A stretch of 64,000 nucleotides of DNA from Donghicola mangrovi (GTDB lineage Bacteria; Pseudomonadota; Alphaproteobacteria; Rhodobacterales; Rhodobacteraceae). Shown here piece by piece: positions 30,563 through 39,014 of this stretch. A model generated the notes under the pieces. It had not been told where the DNA came from and did no database searches. It worked only from the letters and a program-made list of their open reading frames with translations. The stretch spans positions 19,127 to 83,126 of the forward strand of contig NZ_JABCJE010000014.1 in NCBI RefSeq assembly GCF_013377535.1. The letters are read 5' to 3'. The position numbers and the translations under genes are program-made. Each line of letters starts with the position of its first letter. Position 1 is the stretch's first letter.

Positions 30563-31678
30563 TCAGAGACCGGCAGCTTTGGTCAGGTTCACCCGGAACC
30601 GATCGCGCCGGCGCTGGTAGCGGCGGGTCATCTCGGCTGAGGCATGACCAAGTTGTTTCTGAACATAGCGTTCATCGACCTCAGCGGAACTGGCCAGGCC
30701 GGCACGCAGCGAGTGGCCAGAGAACAGCGCCAGACGTTCCTTTTCGGGCAGTTCGGAGCGGATGCCGGCGTCTAGGACTGTGCGCTTGATCAGCCGGGCC
30801 ACATGCTTGTCGTTGAGCCGTGTATCGAGGGCGCGCTTGCCATCGCGCGAGGTCCCTACAAAGACGGGGCCGAAACTGATCTTTGCAAAGTGCAGCCATT
30901 GCTCGAGAGCATGCACTGGGCAGGTCTGATCCTTAGAGCCGCGGCCGATCTCGACCTCGCGCCAACCTGTCTTCGCATTGAGGGTCAGGAGGGCGCCTTT
31001 CTTCATGATCTCAATCCATCCGCCGGAATCTGGCGTGTCATCTTTATGTACATCGAGGCTCACGATTTCCGAGCGGCGGAGGCCTCCTGCGTAGCCGAGC
31101 AACAGGATCGCACGATCTCGTAGCCCGCGCAGGTCATGCGGCAGCGTGGAAACCATCGCGAGGATGTCCTTGGCCAAAATGGCTTCCTTCTGCACTGGCG
31201 GACGGCCATGCTTACGCTTGATCCCTGACAGTACTGTTGCGATATGCCGGTTCGTGCGATCAAGTGCGAAACCCCGTTGCGCATAGTTCCAGGCGAGACC
31301 GGAGAGGCGGCGATCGATGGTTGTGACGGATAGGGATCGGGACGCCGACTGCGAAGGGGAGGGGCCCGACCCCGACGCCAGGTCCGCGAGATAGAGCCCG
31401 ATTATTTCTGGCGATGGGGGCAGGGGGGCCGTCCCTTTCAGCCGGCACCAGCGCGCGAAGTGCGCCCAATCCTTGGCATAGGCCTTCAGCGTGTTGTCAG
31501 AGGCAGCTGCGAGCGCATAGTCGCGTGCAGTGTCGATCAAGCGATCGAGCGTCCCGGAGCCAGCGACATGAGAGGGAATGGTGATGCCATCGCTTTCCAC
31601 TTCGGCTCTCTCGTTTTTGTGAGCTTCTTTCAGCTCCTCAGTGGGCGCTGGCGTCGATTTCTCGGTCTCTGAGGGCAT
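30563..31678 (-). CDS. Tyrosine recombinase/integrase
   Basis: A 371-residue phage-type integrase: SAM-like core-binding domain (SDNTLKAYAKDWAHFARWCRLKG) and a catalytic domain with GGLRRSEIVSL (Arg), HSLRAG (His-x-x-Arg) and LGHASAEMTRRYQRR (His and nucleophile Tyr). The ATG at 31678 is the first real start; the frame upstream has no ATG. Next to repC it may serve multimer resolution or integration of an element. Confidence 0.9.
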   Translation of the reverse strand: MPSETEKSTPAPTEELKEAHKNERAEVESDGITIPSHVAGSGTLDRLIDTARDYALAAASDNTLKAYAKDWAHFARWCRLKGTAPLPPSPEIIGLYLADLASGSGPSPSQSASRSLSVTTIDRRLSGLAWNYAQRGFALDRTNRHIATVLSGIKRKHGRPPVQKEAILAKDILAMVSTLPHDLRGLRDRAILLLGYAGGLRRSEIVSLDVHKDDTPDSGGWIEIMKKGALLTLNAKTGWREVEIGRGSKDQTCPVHALEQWLHFAKISFGPVFVGTSRDGKRALDTRLNDKHVARLIKRTVLDAGIRSELPEKERLALFSGHSLRAGLASSAEVDERYVQKQLGHASAEMTRRYQRRRDRFRVNLTKAAGL

Positions 31679-31790
31679 TTTTTCCACTGAATCCGGCAAT
31701 CAAATTGATGTCGTTCTTGTTCCATGAGTGGACACTAACGTATTGATATCATTACGTTCATGTTCTTGTTTCATTCCCGGATTATAGTTT

Positions 31791-31802
31791 CATTATCGGA
31801 CA
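31791..31802. repeat. Left putative transposon end repeat
   Basis: CATTATCGGACA lies 28 bp upstream of the tniA start. Its exact reverse complement, TGTCCGATAATG, is at 35502-35513, just beyond tniQ. The pair brackets tniABQ and is a candidate pair of transposase-binding sites. Confidence 0.5.
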
Positions 31803-31829
31803 TAAGACACTTATTTTCCGGGTTTGGCC

Positions 31830-33476
31830 ATGGTGGATCGAGCAGACATCAACGCCGTCGACGATGCTGCGTGGGAACAGGCGGTTGCGCGGGAAGCTGT
31901 GATCCGTCGCCTTGCAAGCAAGGCGCCACCGAACCGTGCCGAATTCCTAAAGGCCTGCCGCGATCTTGGTCTCAAGCGCTCTCGCCTGTACGAATTGATC
32001 TCAGCGTACAAGGCGCGCCCGGTCGCCAGTTCGTTGCTGGCGGCTCAGGTTGGGACACCGACGGGCAGCCGCCGGCTGCCTGACGAGATCGAAGCGGTGA
32101 TTTCGGGGGCGATCGAGGAGTTCTACAAGTCCCTCCAGAAGCCGAGCATCAACGCCCTGCAAAAGGAGGTGCGCAGGCGGTGCAGTCAGAGGGGTTTGCG
32201 TCCCCCGTGCTGGACCACGCTGCGGGACCGTGTGGCGGCGATAGATCCGGCGGAACTCATGGCGGCGCGTGAGGGCGCTAAGGCCTCTCGCCAGCGCCAT
32301 CACCCGGTGTCAGGCAGCTATCATGTCGAACGGGCCTATGAGGTGGTTCAGATCGACCACACGTTGATGGATGTCATCGTCGTGGACCGGGTTCATCGGA
32401 AGCCTTTGCAACGGCCCTGGCTGACCCTTGCTATCGACGTCGCCAGCCGCATGGTGGCAGGGTTCTATCTGACGCTGGAGCCGCCATCAGCCTTGTCGGT
32501 TGCACTGGCCATTCAGCACTTAGTGCAGCCCAAATTCGACTGGCTGGAGAGCTTGGGGATCGACGCAGACTGGCCCGCCGAGGGATTGCCGGAGACCATT
32601 CACGTCGACAATGCCAAGGAGTTCCGCTCAAAAGCGATGAAGCGGGGCGCCGAGGAGCACGGGATTTCGTTGCAGTATCGGCCGATAGGGGCGCCACATT
32701 ACGGCGGTCACATCGAGCGGCTGATCGGCACGATGATGGGGGCGGTCCACCTGCTGCCGGGATCGACCTTCAGCAGCATCAAGGACCGCGGCGACTATGA
32801 TTCCGTGGGCAAGTCGGCGATGACGCTCGACGAGCTGGAGCACTGGTTGGCGCTGGAAATCACCCGTTATCATGCCGAACGGCACCGCTCGCTCGGCATT
32901 CCGCCAGTCGCGGCCTGGAACGAGGCCTATAGGTGGCGTGAGGCACCATTGCGCCGGCCTTACGATCCCGAGGGGTTCCGGATCGACTTCCTGCCGAGCA
33001 CGGAACGCATGGTACGCCGCGATGGCATCCATCTCTTCGGCCTGCGGTATTGGGACGATGTCCTGAGCCTCTGGGCTGGTAGGCAGGACCGGCAATTGCG
33101 CGTTTCCTACGATCCTCGCGACCTCTCCATGGTCTTTGTCCGGAGCCCTCAGGGTCAGCGCTATGCTGTGCGGTTTGCGGACCTTCGCCATCCGTCGATC
33201 ACCCTTGCGGAGCATCGTCGTGCGCAGGCGATCTTGCGCGAGCGTGGGCGCGCGCTCGAGGACGAAGACCTCATATTCGCGGTGATCGAGGAGCAGCGCG
33301 CCCTGGTTGATGCTGCCAGCATCAGGACACGGGAAGCCAGGCGGTTTTCCGAGCGACGGAACCGAGCGCTTGATGGGGTAGGAGCCTACGAGACTGAGGA
33401 TGCCGACCCCGAGCCTAAGGAAAGCGAGAATGTGCTCCGGGACCACCCGGGGTTCGAAGTTGAGGAATGGTCGTGA
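31830..33476 (+). CDS. tniA: TniA-type DDE transposase
   Basis: A 548-residue transposase of the TniA/TnsB/MuA branch: N-terminal HTH (FLKACRDLGLKRSRLYELISAY), integrase core with D176 (QIDHT), D260 (HVDNAKEF) and E296 (GGHIERLIG), and a C-terminal Mu-type beta-barrel region (YDPRDLSMVFVRSPQG). Together with TniB and TniQ it forms a Tn402/Tn5053-like cut-and-paste or replicative machine. ATG 31830 preferred to the TTG at 31824. Confidence 0.9.
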   Translation: MVDRADINAVDDAAWEQAVAREAVIRRLASKAPPNRAEFLKACRDLGLKRSRLYELISAYKARPVASSLLAAQVGTPTGSRRLPDEIEAVISGAIEEFYKSLQKPSINALQKEVRRRCSQRGLRPPCWTTLRDRVAAIDPAELMAAREGAKASRQRHHPVSGSYHVERAYEVVQIDHTLMDVIVVDRVHRKPLQRPWLTLAIDVASRMVAGFYLTLEPPSALSVALAIQHLVQPKFDWLESLGIDADWPAEGLPETIHVDNAKEFRSKAMKRGAEEHGISLQYRPIGAPHYGGHIERLIGTMMGAVHLLPGSTFSSIKDRGDYDSVGKSAMTLDELEHWLALEITRYHAERHRSLGIPPVAAWNEAYRWREAPLRRPYDPEGFRIDFLPSTERMVRRDGIHLFGLRYWDDVLSLWAGRQDRQLRVSYDPRDLSMVFVRSPQGQRYAVRFADLRHPSITLAEHRRAQAILRERGRALEDEDLIFAVIEEQRALVDAASIRTREARRFSERRNRALDGVGAYETEDADPEPKESENVLRDHPGFEVEEWS

Positions 33477-34405
33477 CTGAGGACAGCGCATTTGCACATG
33501 TCGATCAGGCCTACCGCCGGTTCGCGGCGCTGCCTGATGATGAGCGCATCGCCTGGATCCGCGCTGACCGCTGGATCGGTTTCGATCAGTCAGGGGCCGC
33601 TCTGGCACGTCTGGAGAACCTGCTGACCTATCCACCGCGTGACCGGATGCCATGCCTGCTGATCTACGGTGACACCGGCATGGGTAAAACCAAGATCGTC
33701 CGCAAGTTTGAACGTGACCACCCGCCGAAGTTCAGCCAGATCACCGGCGTTGACCACCGCCCGGTAGTTGTCGCGCGGGTGCCATCCGAACCCATCGAGC
33801 GCGATCTTTACCGCGAACTTCTGGCCAGCATGGGCGCACCGGCGATGACAGGCGGCACGCTCGCCCGTGAGAAGGATATCTGCCGGTCGCTGCTGCGAAC
33901 CGTGGGGGCGAAGATGATCATTCTTGACGAGGTGAACGGCATGCTGGCCGGCACCTTCCGGCAACAGCGGATTTTTCTCAATGCGATCCGGTTTCTGGCC
34001 AATGACCTTCGAATTCCACTGGTGTGTGCCGGCACGGATCTGGCACGGCAGGCACTGCTGACCGATGCACAACTGGCCGAGCGCTTCGAGGCGTTCCATC
34101 TCAAGCCCTGGCAGAACGATGTCGCCTTCGCGGGACTCCTGAAAAGCTTCGAACGCATCCTGCCCTTGCGCGAGCCCTCCGATCTGATCAGCGGAGAGGC
34201 CCGAGGGCGGATTCACAAGCTGACCTCCGGCGTGACGGCGCGCATCTTCCGCCTGATCGAGACGGCGGCGGAAGATGCGGTCCGGTCGGGCAAGGAGCGC
34301 CTCGACGCGGAAAGTTTCGGCGACAATCTGGTGCTGCCGCTGGTTTCGATGACCCAGACTGCTCGGCGGCGGGGCAAGCCCGTGCAACAACGGGTCGGGG
34401 CATGA
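33467..34405 (+). CDS. tniB: TniB-type AAA+ transposition ATPase
   Basis: AAA+ protein of 312 residues: Walker A IYGDTGMGKTK, Walker B MIILDEVNGML, and VCAGTDLARQAL. It selects target DNA and activates TniA, like TnsC/MuB. ATG at 33467 overlaps tniA by 10 nt; a GTG at 33473 is possible. Its end overlaps tniQ (ATGA). Confidence 0.9.
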   Translation: MVVTEDSAFAHVDQAYRRFAALPDDERIAWIRADRWIGFDQSGAALARLENLLTYPPRDRMPCLLIYGDTGMGKTKIVRKFERDHPPKFSQITGVDHRPVVVARVPSEPIERDLYRELLASMGAPAMTGGTLAREKDICRSLLRTVGAKMIILDEVNGMLAGTFRQQRIFLNAIRFLANDLRIPLVCAGTDLARQALLTDAQLAERFEAFHLKPWQNDVAFAGLLKSFERILPLREPSDLISGEARGRIHKLTSGVTARIFRLIETAAEDAVRSGKERLDAESFGDNLVLPLVSMTQTARRRGKPVQQRVGA

Positions 34406-35460
34406 TGGTTTCGGCCCGACTGCCCGTCGCGCCGCGTCCGTTCCGGGACGAACTGCTCTCGTCCTGGATGGCGCGGGTTGCCGCGCGCTACGGGGCGGAG
34501 CCCCTTGAGCTGATGGTGTACCTGGCGGGGCAGGGGGGGAGGGACGCAGGCGCGCGGCAGGTTGACGATGTGGCGCCGGATATGGGGCTGCTCATGCTTT
34601 GGGCGAAGGCCTGCAGGATCGATCCGGAACGGCTTCGTCGCAGGTCGCTGGCGTCCCGATATCCTGCTCAGCCGCGGGATTGGTGTCTGACCGAGACAGT
34701 GCTGGTCTGCCTTGCCTGCTTCGATGCGGATGTTGCTGCCGGTCGCGATGCCTATCTGCGAGGGCATTGGCGATTGACGGAGCAGGTGGTTTGCCCGGTA
34801 CACCGGACCATGCTCCTGGATCGCTGCCCCACTTGTCGCGGTCACCTGAGGCTTTCCCTTCGCATGTTGAATGGCCTGCTGCGTCCCTTCTGCCGCAAGT
34901 GCGACGCCGTTCTGACTGGTGGGGGAGGGGAGGCAGAGGACCCTTTTAAGTTGGATTTCGCCGCAGGTGTCCTCGATCTCCAACGCCAGATCAGCGAAAT
35001 CGTCAGAGGGGACACTGGCCATCTCGATCGACTCGAGTATGCAATTCGCACTCTGTGGGCGCCGCTCGACCGCGACGGGGCGGCCCGGCCCGTCCTCGCG
35101 CTCTGGTACGACGAACCGGGTTGGAATTGTCCCTACGAGGCTCGTGCGGCCGTCGGTCGGTCCGCACCTCTTCAGCACCTATCAGTGCGCTGGCGGGCTC
35201 TGACGCTGGTGATACTGCATGATCTCTTTGGAGCAGATCTGGTGCCCGGTGCGGTCCTGCCGGAGGCCGCCCTTGTCCTATTCCGGCGCGCCGCCCCATT
35301 GCCGTGGCTCACCGATGGGCGGGATCTACGGAACGGCAAAGGAAAGCGCGCGATTGACGCTGGATCAGCGCGAGTCCACAGATTGAGCAAGAGGCCAGTC
35401 CACCGGTTAAATGGAAATTTCCTCGACGAGAGAGGCGATTTCGGCCGAATCCACCCATGA
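34402..35460 (+). CDS. tniQ: TniQ family target-selection protein
   Basis: A 352-residue TniQ/TnsD-like protein: N-terminal RPFRDELLSSWMARVAARYG, then a zinc-finger region (CLACFDAD..., CPVHRTMLLDRCPTCRGHL, FCRKCD). TniQ proteins direct the TniA-TniB complex to target sites. The last part (PVHRLNGNFLDERGDFGRIHP) extends close to the putative right end. No cas gene is nearby. Confidence 0.87.
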   Translation: MMVSARLPVAPRPFRDELLSSWMARVAARYGAEPLELMVYLAGQGGRDAGARQVDDVAPDMGLLMLWAKACRIDPERLRRRSLASRYPAQPRDWCLTETVLVCLACFDADVAAGRDAYLRGHWRLTEQVVCPVHRTMLLDRCPTCRGHLRLSLRMLNGLLRPFCRKCDAVLTGGGGEAEDPFKLDFAAGVLDLQRQISEIVRGDTGHLDRLEYAIRTLWAPLDRDGAARPVLALWYDEPGWNCPYEARAAVGRSAPLQHLSVRWRALTLVILHDLFGADLVPGAVLPEAALVLFRRAAPLPWLTDGRDLRNGKGKRAIDAGSARVHRLSKRPVHRLNGNFLDERGDFGRIHP

Positions 35461-35501
35461 AACTAAAACGACAGACCATGTTTCTCTGTCACGTCTTTTC
35501 G

Positions 35502-35528
35502 TGTCCGATAATGTAAACTTATTGGACA
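35502..35528. repeat. Right putative transposon end with a near-perfect palindrome
   Basis: TGTCCGATAA and TTATTGGACA flank a 7-bp spacer, forming an inverted repeat with one mismatch. The left half is the exact inverse of the repeat at 31791-31802. It lies between tniQ and the DUF1403 gene and may be a transposase-binding site or an operator for the latter. Confidence 0.5.
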
Positions 35529-35587
35529 TAAATGAGTTTGACAAGCTGGGGCGCTTATTGTGCATATTTCTGGATTTAAGCGCCGCC

Positions 35588-36490
35588 ATGGGTTACGATA
35601 TACCTATGCCTTACCACCGCTCTGATCTTCTCAGTGACCCAGATTTACTCCCCAGACTACCGATCTGGGCAACCGTTGAACGTGCGGAAAACATTGAAGA
35701 TGCGGCATTTCTTTCCGGCGCAGCATTGAGTCACTTACAGGGTGTGCTGGAACGCAAGGACGTTCCACAGGCTCTCTTGCGGGATCGATTGGCGCTGCGC
35801 GCGGCGGAGGCCTGCATGGTCTTTTCTGGACGTCCGGAGCGGGCAGGGGATTTGCGCGATGCGGTGCATCTCATGCGTCCCGGCGATCTGCCAGGACCCG
35901 CAGGCGAAACCTACCTTGCCTGGCGCCGCGCGGTGGAGCGGCCGGTATCGGTCAAAGCCTTAGGGCGGGCATTGCCAGCAATAGATGCAGACCAGATTGC
36001 CCCGTGGCTCGATGCAGGGCAGGGTGCAGCGATGACACGGGCTGCGATGGTGCTGGAGGCCGTGCTAGCGGACGCGCCGCGGGCCGAGGGGCCAGCGCTG
36101 ATCCTTGCCGATGGGGCCCTGTCGCAGGCCCTTGGCTGGGAGTGCCTCTTGCCCTTGCTCGCTGCCGGCCTGAAACGCGCCGATCTGAAGAAGCAAGGTG
36201 AGGACCTGCGCCTAGCCTGTCATCGCGCGGTCGTAGCGTCGACCATTGAGGCCGTCCGGCTGGCTAAGGAGGTCACGCGACGGGCCGCGCACCTAAAATC
36301 CGTTGCCCCGAAACTCCGAGCCAAAGCAGCCGCCGAGGCGGTCGAGATGTTTCTGACCCGCGATGCGGTCGCCCCCGCGGTCTTGCCGATGCCGGATCGC
36401 GCGGCGCGGCGGCTCTGTGACCGGTTGGTCGATCTTGGAGCTATTCGCGAACTGACCGGCCGTGAAACCTTCCGGCTCTATGGGGTGTAG
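35588..36490 (+). CDS. DUF1403 family protein
   Basis: A 300-residue, Ala-rich helical protein. Family-typical segments: WATVERAENIEDAAFLSGAALSHL, RDRLALRAAEACMVFSGRPERAGDLRDAVHL, PMPDRAARRLCDRLVDLGAIRELTGRETFRLYG. The function of DUF1403 is unknown; it is usually found on alphaproteobacterial plasmids beside an ScpB-like gene, as here (2 nt apart). I prefer the ATG at 35588; the frame is open farther upstream through the palindrome. Confidence 0.75.
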   Translation: MGYDIPMPYHRSDLLSDPDLLPRLPIWATVERAENIEDAAFLSGAALSHLQGVLERKDVPQALLRDRLALRAAEACMVFSGRPERAGDLRDAVHLMRPGDLPGPAGETYLAWRRAVERPVSVKALGRALPAIDADQIAPWLDAGQGAAMTRAAMVLEAVLADAPRAEGPALILADGALSQALGWECLLPLLAAGLKRADLKKQGEDLRLACHRAVVASTIEAVRLAKEVTRRAAHLKSVAPKLRAKAAAEAVEMFLTRDAVAPAVLPMPDRAARRLCDRLVDLGAIRELTGRETFRLYGV

Positions 36491-36492
36491 GC

Positions 36493-37086
36493 GTGGCGAA
36501 AAACAAACCTGAGGAGTCGTTGGATCGCGAGCTTTCGGAATTGCCACCTGACCTGCGCTGGCGGGAATGGATGCGCCGGATCGAAGCCGTTCTCTTCGCT
36601 ACTGCCTCGCCTGTGCCGCGTGAGGATCTGTCCCGCGTCGTGGGGCAGGGGGCCTCTGTTGATTTGTTGATCGACGACCTGACTGCGGATCTGGAGGGGC
36701 GGGCTTTTGAAGTTGCGCAGGTCGCCGGTGGCTGGATGTTTCGGACGCGGCCGGTTTATGCGCCTGCCATTCGCGCTGCGGCGGATGTTGGCGAGCAGGC
36801 TTTGGATCTCAGCGAGTTCGACGTGGCGGTTCTCGGTGCGATCGCCTACCACCAGCCAATCACGCGCGACGCACTGAAGGATATCTTCGGCAAGGAAATC
36901 AGCCGCGACCTGATCGGGCGGTTACACGAACATGGTCTGATCGGGACGGGGCCACGGTCCCCGCGTCGCGGTGCGCCATACACTTATGTGACGACAGAGA
37001 AGTTCCTCGCAGTGTTCGATTTAGAGACATTGCATGATTTGCCCGATCGGGAGCAGCTTGAGGATGCGGGATTGGCGGAAGGTTGA
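36493..37086 (+). CDS. scpB: ScpB-like SMC-accessory protein
   Basis: A 197-residue ScpB/MukE-type winged-helix protein: RRIEAVLFATASPVPREDLSRVVG, GGWMFRTRPVYAPAIRA, LSEFDVAVLGAIAYHQPITRDALKDIFGKEISRDLIGRL and RGAPYTYVTTEKFLAVFDL. Chromosomal ScpB joins ScpA and SMC in condensin; neither partner is encoded in this window. GTG start at 36493 directly after the DUF1403 stop. The coupling suggests that the two proteins act together in plasmid maintenance, an inference. Confidence 0.8.
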   Translation: MAKNKPEESLDRELSELPPDLRWREWMRRIEAVLFATASPVPREDLSRVVGQGASVDLLIDDLTADLEGRAFEVAQVAGGWMFRTRPVYAPAIRAAADVGEQALDLSEFDVAVLGAIAYHQPITRDALKDIFGKEISRDLIGRLHEHGLIGTGPRSPRRGAPYTYVTTEKFLAVFDLETLHDLPDREQLEDAGLAEG

Positions 37087-37134
37087 TGCGCGTGGGTCGT
37101 GCCATAGGCCCTATCACTCATTTCCTCGCTATGG

Positions 37135-37165
37135 ATGAGTTATAGAAAGGCATCCTATAACTCAT
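37135..37165. repeat. Perfect 11-bp inverted repeat with 9-bp spacer
   Basis: ATGAGTTATAG at 37135-37145 and CTATAACTCAT at 37155-37165. It sits between the convergent ends of scpB and abiEii. No T run follows, so a terminator is unlikely; arm length and spacing resemble core sites of tyrosine recombinases. Confidence 0.65.
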
Positions 37166-37240
37166 GAGAAGCTAGTGGCAGAGGATGGGGAGGACCGATG
37201 CGCCAAGCCGAGTTTTGTGCCAGCCGACAGGTTGTGGTGA

Positions 37241-38251
37241 TCAGCATTCGTTGATTTCGGCTTCTAGCTCTGCGATTGCGCTCATCAAATCATCGAAAGT
37301 CGGCACTTCGCCGATGATCATTTCCCGCATTCCTGCGTAATCTCGGCGGAGGGCTGACTTGAGCTTCTCGTTTGGAAATAGGCGCAGTGATCCCTGCTTT
37401 GCGTCCTCATATCTTGCCCAAGCCGCCTTGAAGAACACCGACTTGTGGTGGCCGACCTCGTTTAGGAGGTCGATGTTGGCTAGCGCGCGCGTCTTTGCAT
37501 CATGCCTGATCAGCTGAGCCATGTCGTAGTAGTGACGGGACATTCGGTCTGCGAGCGGCTTCTTCGCATCCTGATGGAACAGCATGTGGAGGATCGTCGC
37601 TTTCTCCCAGAAGGTTCGTTCGATCCCGAGAGTTTGGACTTCGACGGCGTTCACCCCAGGGAGGCTCGGAAAGGCTTGTTGGATGTATGTCTCAATTGAA
37701 CGTTGTTCAGCTGGGAGCTGTGCCCCACGCGCGCCAAACTCGAACCGAATGAACGGCTGGATGTAGCCAGTGTCTTTGCCACCTAAAGACGGGTAGGCGA
37801 ATAACACGGTCTGAGGGTCGCTTTCGTCGATCTGAAGTGAGAAAGACTGGTCCAGGTGCGCAGAGAAGGTGGTGTTGATTTCGTCGAGCAGGGGGCCGGC
37901 GACGGTGGCTTCGGCGGTATCTTGAAGATCTTGCAGCAGACATTTGCGTTTGCCGCTTGAGAGGTCAGGGTTTTCTGGATCGCGATCTCCCTCAAACCCG
38001 AGTTGGGTGCGGTCGAGCGACAGATCGACGTCCTCGGAAAACCGGTGGATCACATTATAGGCTTTCGAAAGCGACGTGCCTCCTTTGAAGATCAGGTGGT
38101 CGCCAAATGAAGGCAAGGCGAAAAGATGCTGGAGCGACCAGCATACCCAAAAATCCTTCTCGACAATCGTCTTACCAAAGCCAAGTTCTGCTGCGGCTTG
38201 TACAAAGGTTTCGTCTCGATGCTCAGGTATATCGTTCGCGAACTGATCCAT
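37241..38251 (-). CDS. abiEii: AbiEii-type nucleotidyltransferase toxin
   Basis: A 336-residue DUF1814/AbiEii protein. The nucleotidyltransferase signature is clear: LIFKGGTSLSKAYNVIHRFSEDVDLSLDR. Members transfer nucleotides to cellular RNA such as tRNA and cause growth arrest, giving abortive infection. Its start is 2 nt after the antitoxin stop. It belongs to a compact toxin-antitoxin operon. Confidence 0.9.
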   Translation of the reverse strand: MDQFANDIPEHRDETFVQAAAELGFGKTIVEKDFWVCWSLQHLFALPSFGDHLIFKGGTSLSKAYNVIHRFSEDVDLSLDRTQLGFEGDRDPENPDLSSGKRKCLLQDLQDTAEATVAGPLLDEINTTFSAHLDQSFSLQIDESDPQTVLFAYPSLGGKDTGYIQPFIRFEFGARGAQLPAEQRSIETYIQQAFPSLPGVNAVEVQTLGIERTFWEKATILHMLFHQDAKKPLADRMSRHYYDMAQLIRHDAKTRALANIDLLNEVGHHKSVFFKAAWARYEDAKQGSLRLFPNEKLKSALRRDYAGMREMIIGEVPTFDDLMSAIAELEAEINEC

Positions 38252-38253
38252 GC

Positions 38254-38850
38254 TCAGGTGTGCGCCACAATCTGCTGGACGACCGGATGCATCCAGGCCG
38301 GGACGTGTTTACTTTGCTTTGCGAGTTGTGCTCGATCCTTGGCGTCCAGCGTCCGCGCGATTTTCCCGATCACTTGATCGTCCATGCGATCCTTGCCGAG
38401 ATAGCGCAGCGCTTGAAAGACAGTGCCTGTCTTCGACCCAGCTCCAACCAATGTCTTCGGAGAAGCTTTACGGAACTGGATCACCTGTCGCCCGACTTTC
38501 TTCGTTCGAGTCGGTCCGTCGGTCATGTAGGTCGGGGTAGAGGGTACTTGAGTGGACAGACCCAGCTGGTTTGCTGCCATGGCGGGGGAGGGTTGCAGAA
38601 CCTGATTGTCCTTCCGCGCGACAGCGCGCGCAATGTCATCGGTAGATGGCGCCAGAAGCCCAAACCGCGGGCTTTGCCTCGGGTAGTCATAGAGCCCCCG
38701 TGTCAGCCGCCGGATCACACCTTGATCGGTCAGGCGCGACAAAGCCTGATCTACGCTTGCTCGCGATCCGATATCGAGGAAGTCTGACGGCGCGAAGATC
38801 GCGCCCCGTCCTTTTCCGAGAATACGTTGCTTGACTTTTGACGTGATCAT
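38254..38850 (-). CDS. abiEi: AbiEi-type antitoxin
   Basis: A 198-residue winged-helix antitoxin: FAPSDFLDIGSRASVDQALSRLTDQGVIRRLTRGLYDYPR is the DNA-binding part; the C-terminal part (VGRQVIQFRKASPKTLVGAGSKTG) is of the DUF6088 type. It should neutralise AbiEii and repress its own operon from the inverted repeat at 38865-38890. Confidence 0.88.
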   Translation of the reverse strand: MITSKVKQRILGKGRGAIFAPSDFLDIGSRASVDQALSRLTDQGVIRRLTRGLYDYPRQSPRFGLLAPSTDDIARAVARKDNQVLQPSPAMAANQLGLSTQVPSTPTYMTDGPTRTKKVGRQVIQFRKASPKTLVGAGSKTGTVFQALRYLGKDRMDDQVIGKIARTLDAKDRAQLAKQSKHVPAWMHPVVQQIVAHT

Positions 38851-38864
38851 GGCTCAACTCCATG

Positions 38865-38890
38865 TCAGAAAATAGGATATGTTTTTCTGA
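38865..38890. promoter_or_regulatory. Probable AbiEi operator
   Basis: TCAGAAAA (38865-38872) and TTTTCTGA (38883-38890) form a perfect inverted repeat with 10-bp spacer, 15 bp upstream of abiEi. AbiEi proteins autoregulate through inverted repeats at their promoters. Confidence 0.6.
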
Positions 38891-39014
38891 ACGTCAAGTG
38901 CTGCGGCTCTGGTAAAAATCCGGCACAATGGGCGGAGAGCGGTCGTTCGCTGCGCGGTTCACGAACGTCCGGGACGCGGACGAACCTGAAGTTCGGCGTC
39001 GAGCTGAAGTAGAC

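Noticed and set aside
31830..35460. CRISPR-associated transposon (CAST)
   Set aside because: tniA, tniB and tniQ are present, but no cas gene and no CRISPR array is visible in the window.
35411..35587. Longer DUF1403 protein starting at 35411
   Set aside because: The extra 59 residues run through the palindrome and resemble non-coding sequence; the ATG at 35588 begins close to the conserved part.
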